This document shows, piece by piece, positions 24,901-36,900 of a stretch of DNA of 64,000 bases. Each line of letters opens with the position of its first letter. The stretch's first letter is position 1. The stretch covers positions 36,181,443 to 36,245,442 of the forward strand of contig CM067373.1 of assembly GCA_034401795.1 (NCBI GenBank), read 5' to 3'. The notes beneath the pieces are model-generated. The model was not told the origin of the DNA. It searched no databases and was given only the letters and a program-made list of their open reading frames with translations. The stretch is from Chaetoderma sp. LZ-2023a. Taxonomy: Eukaryota; Mollusca; Caudofoveata; Chaetodermatida; Chaetodermatidae. The position numbers were made by a program, and so were the translations under genes.

Positions 24901-27900
24901 TCGTACATACACATTATATGCACATTTGTTGATAATTATTAAACAAAATTCTTAAGAAGTATGGTCACATTACGCATATTTTGCCGGTTATATATTACTA
25001 GAATTGAAACGCATTTGATATGTACGCCATTTTTCTTCTTCATAGACTTTCAAAATCTATTATTACAGTAAACAATATATTAGCACTTCTAACCTGGGAT
25101 TATATTTTTAGTAAGACACTTGCCAAGATTAAATGAACAATACTCTAATTGCAATAACATGTCTTGTCAGTGCTTCTATACCCGTAGTCCCATCTTAATC
25201 AAATAGGAAGCAAAATACTGGAATTTCCCTTCTAAATAAAGAAATGGTCCATGAAAATGTGGAATGTTAACACTTTTACTTCTATTTTATATATTTTGTC
25301 AATAATACATGTACGTTATAGTTGAAGCGCTGCTAATTATTTTGAAAATGATTTTGCTGTAACTTCAGTAAGTTATTAATTGCTGTTTGTAATTTATTTC
25401 AGTTCTAAATTTGCCTCCTTTAAAACAAATTTAAGAATTCAGCATGACAAGTATTATTATAGCAATAATATTTATTCATTTGCCAGTATGCCAAAGAGAT
25501 ATTCTTTAGAATGCTAGTGCATCTCTATAGGCTAATCGTGGCTGCACCATAATGCAGCTAGATTTAAAATAAACAAACTTGATATAAAAATATATTTGCA
25601 TTCAGACCTGGCCAAATATAGTCTTTTTACCCTGCAAATGGTCATTCAGTGAGCACCTATTTAGATTTTCATTACCAAATTTGACCAATAAAGGGTTAAT
25701 TATTATTATCCGTGGATAAATATCTGTTAGTAGAAATGTATCTTAGTATGTATGATTATGATCAGTTTTACTTGGAAGTATTGGTTTGTATTGTTTTCCT
25801 CAGAGGCAGTGAATATGACTCTGCTCGTACATCACTCACATCAACCTCATCGGAGTTCCGTCTAAAGAAGGGTTCCCTCTCAGAGGAACTCTTCAATGAC
25901 ATTGATCAGCTGCTGGAGGGATCTGTTGAAAACAAAGAACGAGCGTATCGCATTCTTGAGTCAGCCAAGAAAAAGGTGATTATTACTGGTGTGTCTAACG
26001 AAGGCACCACTTGAAGTGAAACTTCACTCATCAGGACACTACATATTTCCTATAGGCATGCATCCATGTAATAGTGTGTGTGTGTGTGCATGCGTGAGTG
26101 CGTACGTGCGTGCACGCTCACACGTATATGAGTTGGCAAGGGCATACATGTGTGGGTGAGTGAGGGCGTGTGTGTGCGTGCATGAGTGTGTCATACCTGT
26201 GTGCGAGTCATGTAAGCCTTTCAGAATTATTAATTTGTGCATTATAATTTTTATACCCCACCAAAATTTTTGGTGGGGGTATTATGTGATGGTGCCATCC
26301 GGTCGAGTGCTTTCGGACAATAACTCGGTTACCGTTTATCGGATCACTTTGAAACGTCATAGGATGGTTGGACTTTGTGTCGGAAAGAAACTTATCGAAA
26401 TTGACCGTGATCCAAAGTCCAAGATGGCTGCCAGCCACCGGCGACCATCTCTTGAAAATTGGTTTCCATTTGATAGCTGTGTTACCATTTATGGGATCGC
26501 TTTGGAACTTCATAGGGTGGTTAGACAAGGTATGGAGAAGAAAGCTATCAAAATCGATGTTGATCCTAAATGCACGATTGCCACAAGTCACTGGAAGCCA
26601 TCTTGAAAATTGATTTTTGAGCGATAACTCCATTTCCGTTTAGCGGATCGCTTTGAAACGTCATAGGATGACTGGACTACATCTGAGGAAGAAAGTTATG
26701 GAAATCGAAGATGATCCTAAATCCAATATGCCACTAGTGGCTCTCTGGAAAATTGGTTTCCAGCCAATAACTCCATGACCGTATAGCGGCTCACTTTGTA
26801 ACTTAATAGGATGCTTGATTTAGGTCTGAGGAAGAAATCACTATTTTCTAAAAGCTGTCATTCATTGGTTTGTCATCATGGCAGAGTATTTTGTGCCGTT
26901 TGCGGAGCTCTTGTTATTAAACTCCCTTTTTAACCCCTAGTACCAGAGACTAGAGGCAGAAAATGTGATGGCAGCCCGAGATCAATTGCAAGTTGGCAAC
27001 TATTCAAAAAGTTATGCCCAGATATATGTGGCTTCCTTGTTCCCTACTGGGATGGTCATGAAATCCTGGTGGGTATCATCCGGGATTCCTGTCGTGTATG
27101 TGTGTATCCTGTCTGTATCTTGTCACTATGTGTGTATCCTGTTTGTATGTCTTATCTTCTCTATGTGTGTATCCTGTTTTGTATGTCCGTATCATGTCTG
27201 TATGTGTGTATCCTGTTTTGTATGTCTGTATGTGTGTATCCTGTTTGTATGTGTGTATCCTGTTTGCATGTGTGTATCCTGTCTGTATGTGTGTATCCAG
27301 TTTGTATGTGTGTATCTTATTTGTATGTGTGTATCCTGTCTGTATGTGTGTATCCTGTTTGTATGTGTGTATCTTGTTTGTATGTGTGTATCCTGTTTGT
27401 ATGTCTGTATCCTGTTTATATGTGTGTATCCTGTTTGTATGTGTGTGTATCCTGTTTGTATGTGTGTATCCTGTTTGTATGTGTGTATCTTGTTTGTATG
27501 TGTGTATCCTGTTTGAATGTGTGTGTATCCTGTTTATATGTGTGTATCCTGTTTGAATGTGTGTGTATCCTGTTTGTATGTGTGTATCCTGTTTGTATGT
27601 GTGTATCCTGTCTGTATGTGTGTATCCTGTTTGTATGTGTTTTATCCTGCCTGTATGTGTGTATCTGGTCTGTATGTGTGTATCCTGTGTGTATGCTGTG
27701 TGATACATACATTGGAAGGATTATTACTAATCCTGGGAAGGCAGAATGTCATTGCTGTCATGGAGAAGGTCTCGATTTGGGGGTCAAATGTCAAGATCCT
27801 CAAAAAGGGTGCAACAAAACAACTCAAGTTCTGCTTTGTGAAATCTTCATCAAAACTAGGTGGGTCCAAAACTTTTGATTTGGAGTATTTGGGGATAAAG

Positions 27901-30900
27901 CTATGCAATAATGACCAGAGACGCCCATTTATAAGTTATGTTAATATGTATTGATACTTACCATTCAACCACTGTTAGTGTTTCATGATCACCTCACATT
28001 TAGTTGCGGAAAGATGTTTTAAGCATTCATTCACTCAGCCATTCAAGAGTAACCGCTCTGCACTATGACTGAATAGCCTCCCTTTAGCTCTTGCTGAACT
28101 CATATAACTGACAGTGATAGATGCATGCTGGGAAATATCGCCAGTTAATATAGTGCTGTGAACGCCATTTTAAATCATTTAAAATTACACCAACAAATGT
28201 TCTCAAATTATACCCACGAGGGGTGGCTGAGATGGGCCACAGTGGTTGAATGGTTTTATAAAGGGGCTTTTTTGGTCATTATGTAACACACATACCATTC
28301 AACTACTGTTATTGCTAAAAGAGCAGAAGTGGTCAGTGACTCATATTAAATAAATACTGATGGGTTGGTATTTTGAGAATATAGAATAAAGGGTTAAAAA
28401 CAACTACTTTCAGCCTGTCGCCTGGAGAAACCAATTCATGACAGATTTTAATAGTGTCATTGATCCATAGGGCTATAGATTTCATCTCAGCCAGATTATT
28501 AACATTGCCAGCATGTCACCCAAAGGTGATTCGGATCTGACCTTTTAAACTTAGCACAGGTTTTATAAATCTTAAGAGCACTAACGGGGCATCATATGTC
28601 ATCTGATGAAGACAAACTAGTAAGACTTTTTAAAATGATAAGCTGATTAGGATGATGGATATATTGAGTCTTATACAGAAAATCTGTTCTTAGATAAAGA
28701 ATAAGACCATCACCTACCACCTTGAATATCTTTGCCTCGGCAGAGAGCACATGAATTTCTTATCTTCTAGCTGAGGCTGCAATCTCTGCATCCACAAGAA
28801 AAAGTCTTCATGCTCAAGAACTTTAGGGAGACAGATTCAAGGGGCTCAAAAGGTTTACCAGTTAAGACCTGCAGAACCAGAGCCAGATTCCAAGACGGTG
28901 AAGCTTTGGATACCGGCAGCCGAAGATTTCCCATACCGTGAACAAATTCATTAAGAATCATAATATCCCTAGAACTAACATTTAGGAGCCATGGAAGAGA
29001 AACTGCCATAGAAAATCTATAGGCTCTAACCCTATTAGCAGTAAGTTTAAGATGATTAAACAGAGAAGACATAAAATCTAAAATCTGCAAAAGAGATGAC
29101 GAATCTGGCACGATACTGTGCTAGGAACACTATTGTCTAAAACCCTAAAATCTACTTTTGTAAATTCTTCGAGTGGACTCTTCTGGAATGGAACAAGATC
29201 TCTTTATATCTCTGAAAATTGTTACGAAGAGATAGAAATCTGGACAGTTCCCAAACAGAGGTTGAAAATTTGCAGCTTTGATTGAAGACATCTGCCTTTG
29301 ATTTGAGAAAGAAGATCTGTACAATGAGGAAGAAGGTGAGTAATGTCCACCAATAGATCTAGAAGGTTTACAAACCAATCCCTGTTCGGCCACAGAGGGT
29401 CTATCAAAAGAATCACACATTCCCAAGGGTCGAAATGTTTCAAAATATTTAAATATCACATGTGACAGGTAAGATTCTTATTTACCTGTCATGTCCAGGA
29501 TATTACTTGAACAATTTCAATCAATATCTCCAGGCGAGAGTGCTGCTTTAGAATGCGATGATAAATATAATTAATATTATTGCAGAAATTACATTTTTAA
29601 TGTTTAACCAATTGCTGGTTTGAAGTGCCAAGGGAGATAACTCCTATGATTTATAAATTCATTCGAGCCAGTCATACATGTGTCAGTGAAAAGTTGAAAA
29701 AAATGCTTTTTCTATGCAAATAATTGGCTAATTTATTGTAGTCATAGTATTTATGTGACTAAGAGTTGTCTTTCTTGTCGTGTGTTTGACCAGTAAAAGA
29801 TTAATAACCCAAGTCTGTACGTGTCGCATGTAACATGTAGATATTTGCTATGGCTGTCACTAGCAAAACTGACTGTCACTGACAGGCAAACATTTCCTCC
29901 CCCCCCCCCCCCCTCTCCCGATTCCTGTTCTCAAATTTTCTTCAGGCCCAACGGAATCAGAATGGTTGGGGTGCCAACGGAATTAGAATGGTTGGGGTGG
30001 GGGTAAGCAATGCAAAGAGGCCTGTCCGTGGTTGAGACAGTGTGTCTACAACCAGAGCCTTCTCTGGATAGGGACACATGAATGTGCAAATCTTAGCATT
30101 GACTTTTGTGACAAAGAGGTCAGTGTGAGGGTGACTGAAAAGAACAAAAATTAACCTCTCCACCGACCTCTTCAGTTCCCATTCCGTGTGTGGGAACTTG
30201 CTGGGACGGTAAAGCTGGTCTTCAAGAAAATTCATTTGCCCTCCAATTTGAGCTGCTACCAGAATAATCTGATGACGCCAACACCATTGCAGAAGGGACC
30301 ACGTTTCCAAACACAAGACAGGTGACCTGGTCCATCGCTGTTTGTTCAGGTACGAAACTACCGTCGAATTGTCTGACCTCACTGAAACTATTAGACCTTG
30401 AGGGAGATAGTGCCATTGAAGGAGAGCCATTTTCACTGCATATAACTCTAGAATGTTGATGTGAGAGGACCTCCTGAGACCACTGACCTAAGACCCCAGG
30501 CTTCTAGGGATGCATCTGAAAAGATCATCACAGTGGGTTGCAGTTTCCTTAGAGGAACTCCCTTCAAAAGGAGAGACTGGTCTGTCCAGAAAAGACAATG
30601 TTCTAGAAGATGGCTCTGAATAGAAATCTTAACATCCAGGGAATCCTTCGACTGTTTCCAAAGGGCCATGAGATGATCTCATAAGAGCAGCCTAAGGGAT
30701 AACCTTTTCCATGCTGAACATCAGATCTAAGATTTTCAAGAAGGATCTCGCTGACACTGACAGCTTCCTCTGAAGAAGGGACATAGCACATAAGATGGCT
30801 TCCATCATGGAGTCCGATGGAAAGATCATTCTCCTTCGATCAATACTCACCATTCTGTTACTTCTGATATACAGCTGGCCTTGACAGCGGCTCTAGGATT

Positions 30901-33900
30901 ATAGACTTAGAAAGCTTTACCGACTCCTGGGAACCGGGTACTCGGCTCCCAACTGCCGAGTACCCGTTTACCATAGAGCTCATTCTTGTTTGCATAGCAA
31001 CAAAAGCAATACATGCTTTCTGCATTGAGGATTTTAGTGGGTTTTTTGTGAAAGAAAATCTAAGTCTTTAATCTGTTATAGTTTGTGTGTTCGTGAAAGG
31101 ATTAACTAAGGATACTATGGAGAATACCGCCGAAGATAACCAGGTTGTATCGTTCTTTATTATCCATAGTTAAAAGACTTAGGTCTCTAAATTTCGTTGT
31201 GTCGCATGTTCCAATTTCTGACCCCATAGAATCTGGGACGTTAGGAGTATAATTTATATTGATTAGTAAATATACCCCGAATGCTATGCGATATGATTCC
31301 TGGAGCCGTTACACATCCTGGAGGATCTTTTATGGGTGTGTTTAATGCCCACCTCGTTCTTGTCGTCATAATCAATGCGATCGTTGTTGTGGCGGGGTGG
31401 GGTGCGGGAGGGTTACAGTTAATTTATAAGTCAAATTATTTGAAAATTAATTGTCTGCCTTCCATCCGGGTCTCGTTCCGCTTGTTTATTGTAGGTTTGT
31501 GCTTATGTTATAGGCCAAGCCAGCCCCGCCATCATGTGACGAATGCCATAAGTTTGTCCGTGTTGTGTTCAAGGACCATGCCTGTTTTAGGTGTTCCCTG
31601 TGTAATATTGATCATAGGTGTAATGTTTGTGCAGTGTGGTCCGTTGAGATGATGGTTAAGTTCCTTGCCCAGAAGGACTTGGTTCGGCCGGTGGGGGTGC
31701 TCCACGTCCCCAGCTGGAGGTGGCGGAGATGGCACCGCCGGCGTGGTTTGGTCCGGCTATGCAGGGTTTTCTGGTGGGACGGATCTTCGAGCATTGGGGC
31801 AAACCCAACGTGGACTTGTTCGCCACAAAGGAAAATGCTCAAATCATGACATATGTCTCGCCGATTCCAGATCCAAATGCCGTCGATGCGGACGCTCTGG
31901 CGATAAGCTGGAGAGGGATGCACGCTTACGCGTACCCACCCACCATTCTTCTAACGAAGGTATTTGTGAAGGTCAGGGAGGAACCGTGTCTGGTCCTGCT
32001 AATAGCGCCGTATTGGCCGAGCAGGGCGTGGTTCACGGATCTTCTAGATCTGCTGGTGGAAAATCCTGTGCAGTTGCCCGAGATTCCGAACATAATCTCC
32101 CAGGCCAAGGGACGCTTCCTACACGAGCGTCCCGAAATGTTCAAATTGACTGCGTGGATGTTATCAAACAACGTTCCACGTCGGAAGGCTTTTCTCGACA
32201 GGCTGCTGATTTCATCGCGGCTGCGAGAAGGAGGTCAACCTTCAAGTCATATAACAACAAGGTTAACAGATTTGCAGACTGGTGTGAAGAAAAGGGTATT
32301 GATACTTTTCAATCCACTATTCAGCAAATAGCAGACTTTCGCTGTGAGCTGTTCTTTTCAGGACTAGCTCCCGTCACAGTTGCTGGATACAAGTCAGCTT
32401 TGGCATCAGTTATCCCTTGTCTAGCCAACAGGGATAGTCCAGAGGTGGCCCAGTTAAATGTGATGTTGAAGGGAATGAGCAATCTCCGCCCGAGACAACC
32501 GGTAGTCATTCCAGCCTGGAGTCTATCTTTAGTGCTTAATGTACTGGCCAAGCACCCTTTCGAACCGTTGCGTTCGGCTAGTCTAAAGCATTTGACTCTA
32601 AAGGCGGTCTTTCTATTGGCAGCATCCTCAGCTAGAAGGTGCAGTGAGATCCATGCGCTTTCGGCAGAGAGGAACCGATTTATTGTTTCTGGAGAAGGTC
32701 TGCGTCTTCTGCCAAGAGCAGAGTTTATGTCAAAGAACCAATCTTTGAGATATCCCGGCAAACCGATCATTATACCGAAGTTAACTAGGTTTGATCGTGA
32801 TGCCAGTGTCTGGTGCCCGGTCCGTGCTTTGACTAAGTACAAGAAACGGACTGACTCGTTACGGTCGAACAATAGACATCTGTGGATCTGCCATAAAAAG
32901 CCTTATGGCGCCGCATCCATGGATACTATCTCTCGTTGGGTGGTCGAATGCATTCAGACCGCTCACGAGATGGCGACTGGGCACCAGGTGCAAGGTGTAA
33001 GAGCACACGATGTCAGAGGAATAGCCGCCTCGGCCACCCTTTACAATGGTGTTCCGTTAGAGGACATCATGGCCGTTGCACAATGGCACTGTGAGTCCTC
33101 ATTCACGGATTACTATATGAGGGATGTGTCAGACTCAGCCAATCCACTCGCTTTAGCTGTTTTGAAACGATAGTTAGTGACCACACTGCTCTTCACCTTT
33201 TTTTCACTTTGGTAAAAAAAGAACCTAAAGCAGGCATGGTCAGGCGAGAGGATGTCAACCAGATTGTGTCACTGATGGCCGAACCGGTGAATGGTTGGAG
33301 GCGGTACGTCTGAAGTCCAATTATCATAAGGTAATTCAAGAGTGAGAGTTTTTTGTATTATGTATATGTATCATGTTCATTCATCTTATATATGCATGCT
33401 CATTCCCAGGCTAATACATGGAATATGCAGGGAGTAGTTAACCCTCTTGGCATATTGGTGTTTTCAGGCGAGATACATGTTCGTTAGTTATCTCCCTTTT
33501 CTTAGGAGGAAAAAGGGGGGGGGGGGGCCCGTGACACGAATGTGATTCGGTTCCGTGAACTTGACAGTCTTTTTAGGTCTCCGTTAGTCAAGTTTGAAGT
33601 CTAAAATCTTTCTCCAAGGGGCAAAATTAGCATTTATGGCTTGCCCCTTCCCACCAGGTTACTGATCAAATCTGGTGTATATCAGAAGTAACAGAATGGT
33701 GAGTATTGATCGAAGGAGAATGCAGGAAATGTCAATTTCCCTTTCTCCGAGATCTAACAATACTCACCATTCTGTTACGGACCCAGCCTCCGTGCAAGCC
33801 ATAGTTTTCTCTTGTTTGGTGGCTATGCAAACAATATGAGCTTCATGGTAGACGGGTACTCGGCAGTTGGGAGCCGAGTACCCAGTTCCAAGGAGTCGGT

Positions 33901-36900
33901 AAAGCTTTCTACGTCTATAATCCTAGAGCCGCTGTCAAGGCCAGCTGTATATCAGAAGTAACAGAATGGTGAGTATTGTTAGATCTCGGAGAAAGGGAAA
34001 TTGACATTTCCTGCATTCCCTGAACAAGATTGAATCTGATCCCGAGGTGAGTGAACAATTGGGAAGGAACCAAATTCGTCTTGTCCATGTTGACCATCCA
34101 TCCAAGGTTTCAGGCAAGAGTAAGGACCTGAGAAAGAGTATGGATTAAAAGGTTCTGTTTCTTTAGGTTGATAATGGGGCACCATCACCCGTCTTTTGTA
34201 ACGAAACAATTGTGGAATAATAACCTTGGTTTACATTCCAATGAATAATCTCCTCTACCACATTTTTAGAGCTAGAAGTTGCTCCGGATTGGATGACACA
34301 GGAGTCCATCTTGGGATGAATGATGTGGGAGGAGGATTTTCTAACCAATCCAGTACATAGCCCCAATGAAGAGCATCCACCAGCCAAGAGTCATGGACCA
34401 AAAACTGACATGGCTTCCAAAACAGAGACAGGTATCCCCCTACAGGAACTCTTGGATGATGACAAGAAACAGAAGTAGCTCGAATGACGTGCAATGGTAA
34501 AGGTGGATAAACAAGATGATAAGCAGAGACTACTGGCCTTACCCGGGATGAGGCCTGGGGGTCAAAGATGGCCCAGACTTTTGCCTCAAGAAACACCACA
34601 ACCGTGGGATCTATGATGATTATTAGACTCACAAGAAAACTCAGAAAGGTTCCTGATGGAAGACCATTGTCTATTAGCTGCAATAACAGCCTTGGCGAGC
34701 CCTACCAGGAGAAGTAGCATTAGTAAGCCAGCCTCTCCAGAATGAGAATGTGAATGGTTAGACTTTATAAACACATGTGAATGAAATGAACCATTAACAT
34801 GAGGTTTAAAACTCTTCCTCTTAGGAGTTAGCAGTACTCTGAATAGATGAAGTTACCTCTTAGGAGCTGGAACTCTAATATTGACAATCTGAGTCTGAAC
34901 TTCGTTAGCCGCTTTCAAATGAGCCGATTCCCTGAATAAAATTTCAGGAGCACAGCAACCGAAAAGATCGACCAAAAGGAGGGGGCCGTAAGCAAATCAT
35001 GCTTTAATCGATCTGAAATTTCCAAAGGGTAAAGAACAGTCTATCTGCGGTGATGGAAAGTATATCCCAAAGACCTACAATTAGAATTGAATATTGATCT
35101 TGAGCAGTCAGCTAATATTAAATGGGCCGAAGAAGGGACTGCCTCCACCAACTCTTGCACCTTTAAAATGGGTTCCAACAGTTATGCCACAAAATTTGAA
35201 ATCTTCAACTGTAATCGAGTCAACTCTCCCAATCACGCAAAATTGAAGTCGAAGATACAGATGAAGGAAGATTTGTTTTAAGCAAATAACAAAGAAATCC
35301 AACATATCAGTGACCAAATTATTAACAGGAAGGACTATAGAAGACTCAAAAGAAGAATGTGGAACTAAAAGCAAACCATAAACCTCGTCCTGGAGACAAT
35401 CCTCAAAATCTAAAGTTATCTGCCCGAAATCCAATCATGGACGTCATCCCAATCCTCCAAAGAAGAAGCCCTCATAACTGAGACTTTCTGCAAATCGCGA
35501 GAGCGGGAGGAAGGAATGGGATGAAGAAGGAATAGAAGAGGATGAGGCTAATGAAGAAGTGTCGGAAGGAGAGGCCTGACAAATATCCTCTGATAGAATA
35601 GACTTATAAGATTCAAAGATGGAAGAATCATGATCATCAACAAGGCCAGAACGAACAGAGTCAACCACTGATGAGAAGGAAAACAAATCAGGGTCATGAT
35701 CAAGACCACTAGAAGGAAACATCGAGAGAGGCAAGACTGAGCAATACCAGAAGCAACAATCTCAGCTTCCGAAATACAGGAAGTCCTATTCCTAAGCTGT
35801 GCTGAAGAAACTTCTAATTGGGAACAAGTTGAATTAGCAATGGAGCTAGAAATCACTATAGCATGAACCATCAAAGGTGGAACTGGAATTGCACTGACTG
35901 CAAAAAGGTAAAGGAGCAGAAGAAACATAACGAAAACCCAGAGAACAAACTGGAAACTGAAGAACCGGAAGAGACAAGACCAGATACAGCATGTAGACGA
36001 AACTAAACGTGAATTCCAAATCCGGATTAAAGAACACTAGAGATGTCAAAAACCATACGGACAGCCCAGTAGCAAACCACTTTAATCTTTCAGGCCACAC
36101 TGCCTCCAATATACAATACAGAATTATTGAGATTCTCCAACACGATCCTGACAGCTGTGATGCAACCTCTCCATGCAAGGATCGTGAGTCTTATTAGATC
36201 CACCAACGACACACCATGTATCCCATCGGCATTAACTATGTAGATTGGTAATCCCCGCAAACCATTCTGGTTTCCAAAATCTAATTAAACACTTAGTTAT
36301 CATGCCCCCAACATCAGGCAATGACAATGACGTCATAACACACATGTCACAAATAATTCACGTCACACTCACATATGCCGCCACGCAACCGCGACATCAC
36401 AATCTCCAGGCCAAAATGATAGTCTGCTGTAAAACTCCAATGGAGAAGTATCCGTGTACACAGTGTAGTGCTATTTTTGCTCAAAGATCTGGCCTAAGTA
36501 GGCACAAAAGCTTATAACACAGTATTACTACTAGAGAAAGATTTCATTGTGGTGTTTGTAGTAAAAGTTACTCACGGAAAGAGGAGCAATTTTGACACCA
36601 TAAGATACATACATCTAGTGAAGCCATCTCACCCAGGATCGTGACCACACAAGGTAACGAGCCCAACATCACACCGTGCTTACTTGGAGAGGGCCTGATA
36701 GAAAATATCACCATCTTACATTTGAGTCTTGCCATTTGGAACACCTTTAACACGACCAACCCACCCATTATTAGCTCACCTATGATGAAAGGCCAAGTGA
36801 GCTTATGCCATGGTGACCGTCCATTGTGTGTCCGTCCGTCCGTCATCTATCAACTTTTCCTTTAAATGACTTCTTCTCAAGAACCACTAGGCCAATTTCA

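Larger units (their letters stand above)
30829..34015 (+). mobile_element. DIRS-C: recombinase-only DIRS derivative, 3.2 kb, inserted in DIRS-D
   Basis: Terminal inverted repeats of about 150 bases (30844-31002 and 33820-33975) match closely. An internal complementary region (about 33680-33770) contains, head to head, complements of the left end (TTCTCCTTCGATCAATACTC, 30829) and of the right end (GAGTATTGTTAGATCTCGGA onward). This layout defines DIRS elements. Inside are a gag N-terminal Cys-rich segment, the post-RNase H domain and a complete tyrosine recombinase. Most of gag, all of RT and RNase H are missing. No target duplication is seen: the DIRS-D reading frame closes exactly across the insertion. 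Confidence 0.85.
28767..36000 (-). mobile_element. DIRS-D: old minus-strand DIRS-like retrotransposon
   Basis: Read leftward: a gag-like region (about 36000-34700), the RT N-terminal part (34683-34100), RNase H (30791-29957), the post-RNase H domain (29443-29145) and part of a tyrosine recombinase (29111-28767). It is split by DIRS-C (30829-34015) inside the RT and by about 500 bases of other sequence (29460-29956). The RT palm, including the YxDD motif, is deleted. It is the oldest of the four DIRS copies here, judging by frame damage. Confidence 0.75.

Noticed and set aside
26941..27060. Possible extra RMDN exon after CCCCTAG (frame with [17 protein letters not shown])
   Set aside because: Exons 2 and 3 already join in phase and align with the family without a gap, and this frame runs straight into the 19-bp minisatellite.
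27069..27878. Long Cys/Tyr/Val-rich and His/Thr-rich ORFs
   Set aside because: They are produced by the 19-bp minisatellite, which has no stop in any frame.
35846..36178. Minus-strand hydrophobic ORF that looks like a membrane protein
   Set aside because: It is antisense to the Penelope-like C-terminal fragment and to the DIRS-D gag edge.
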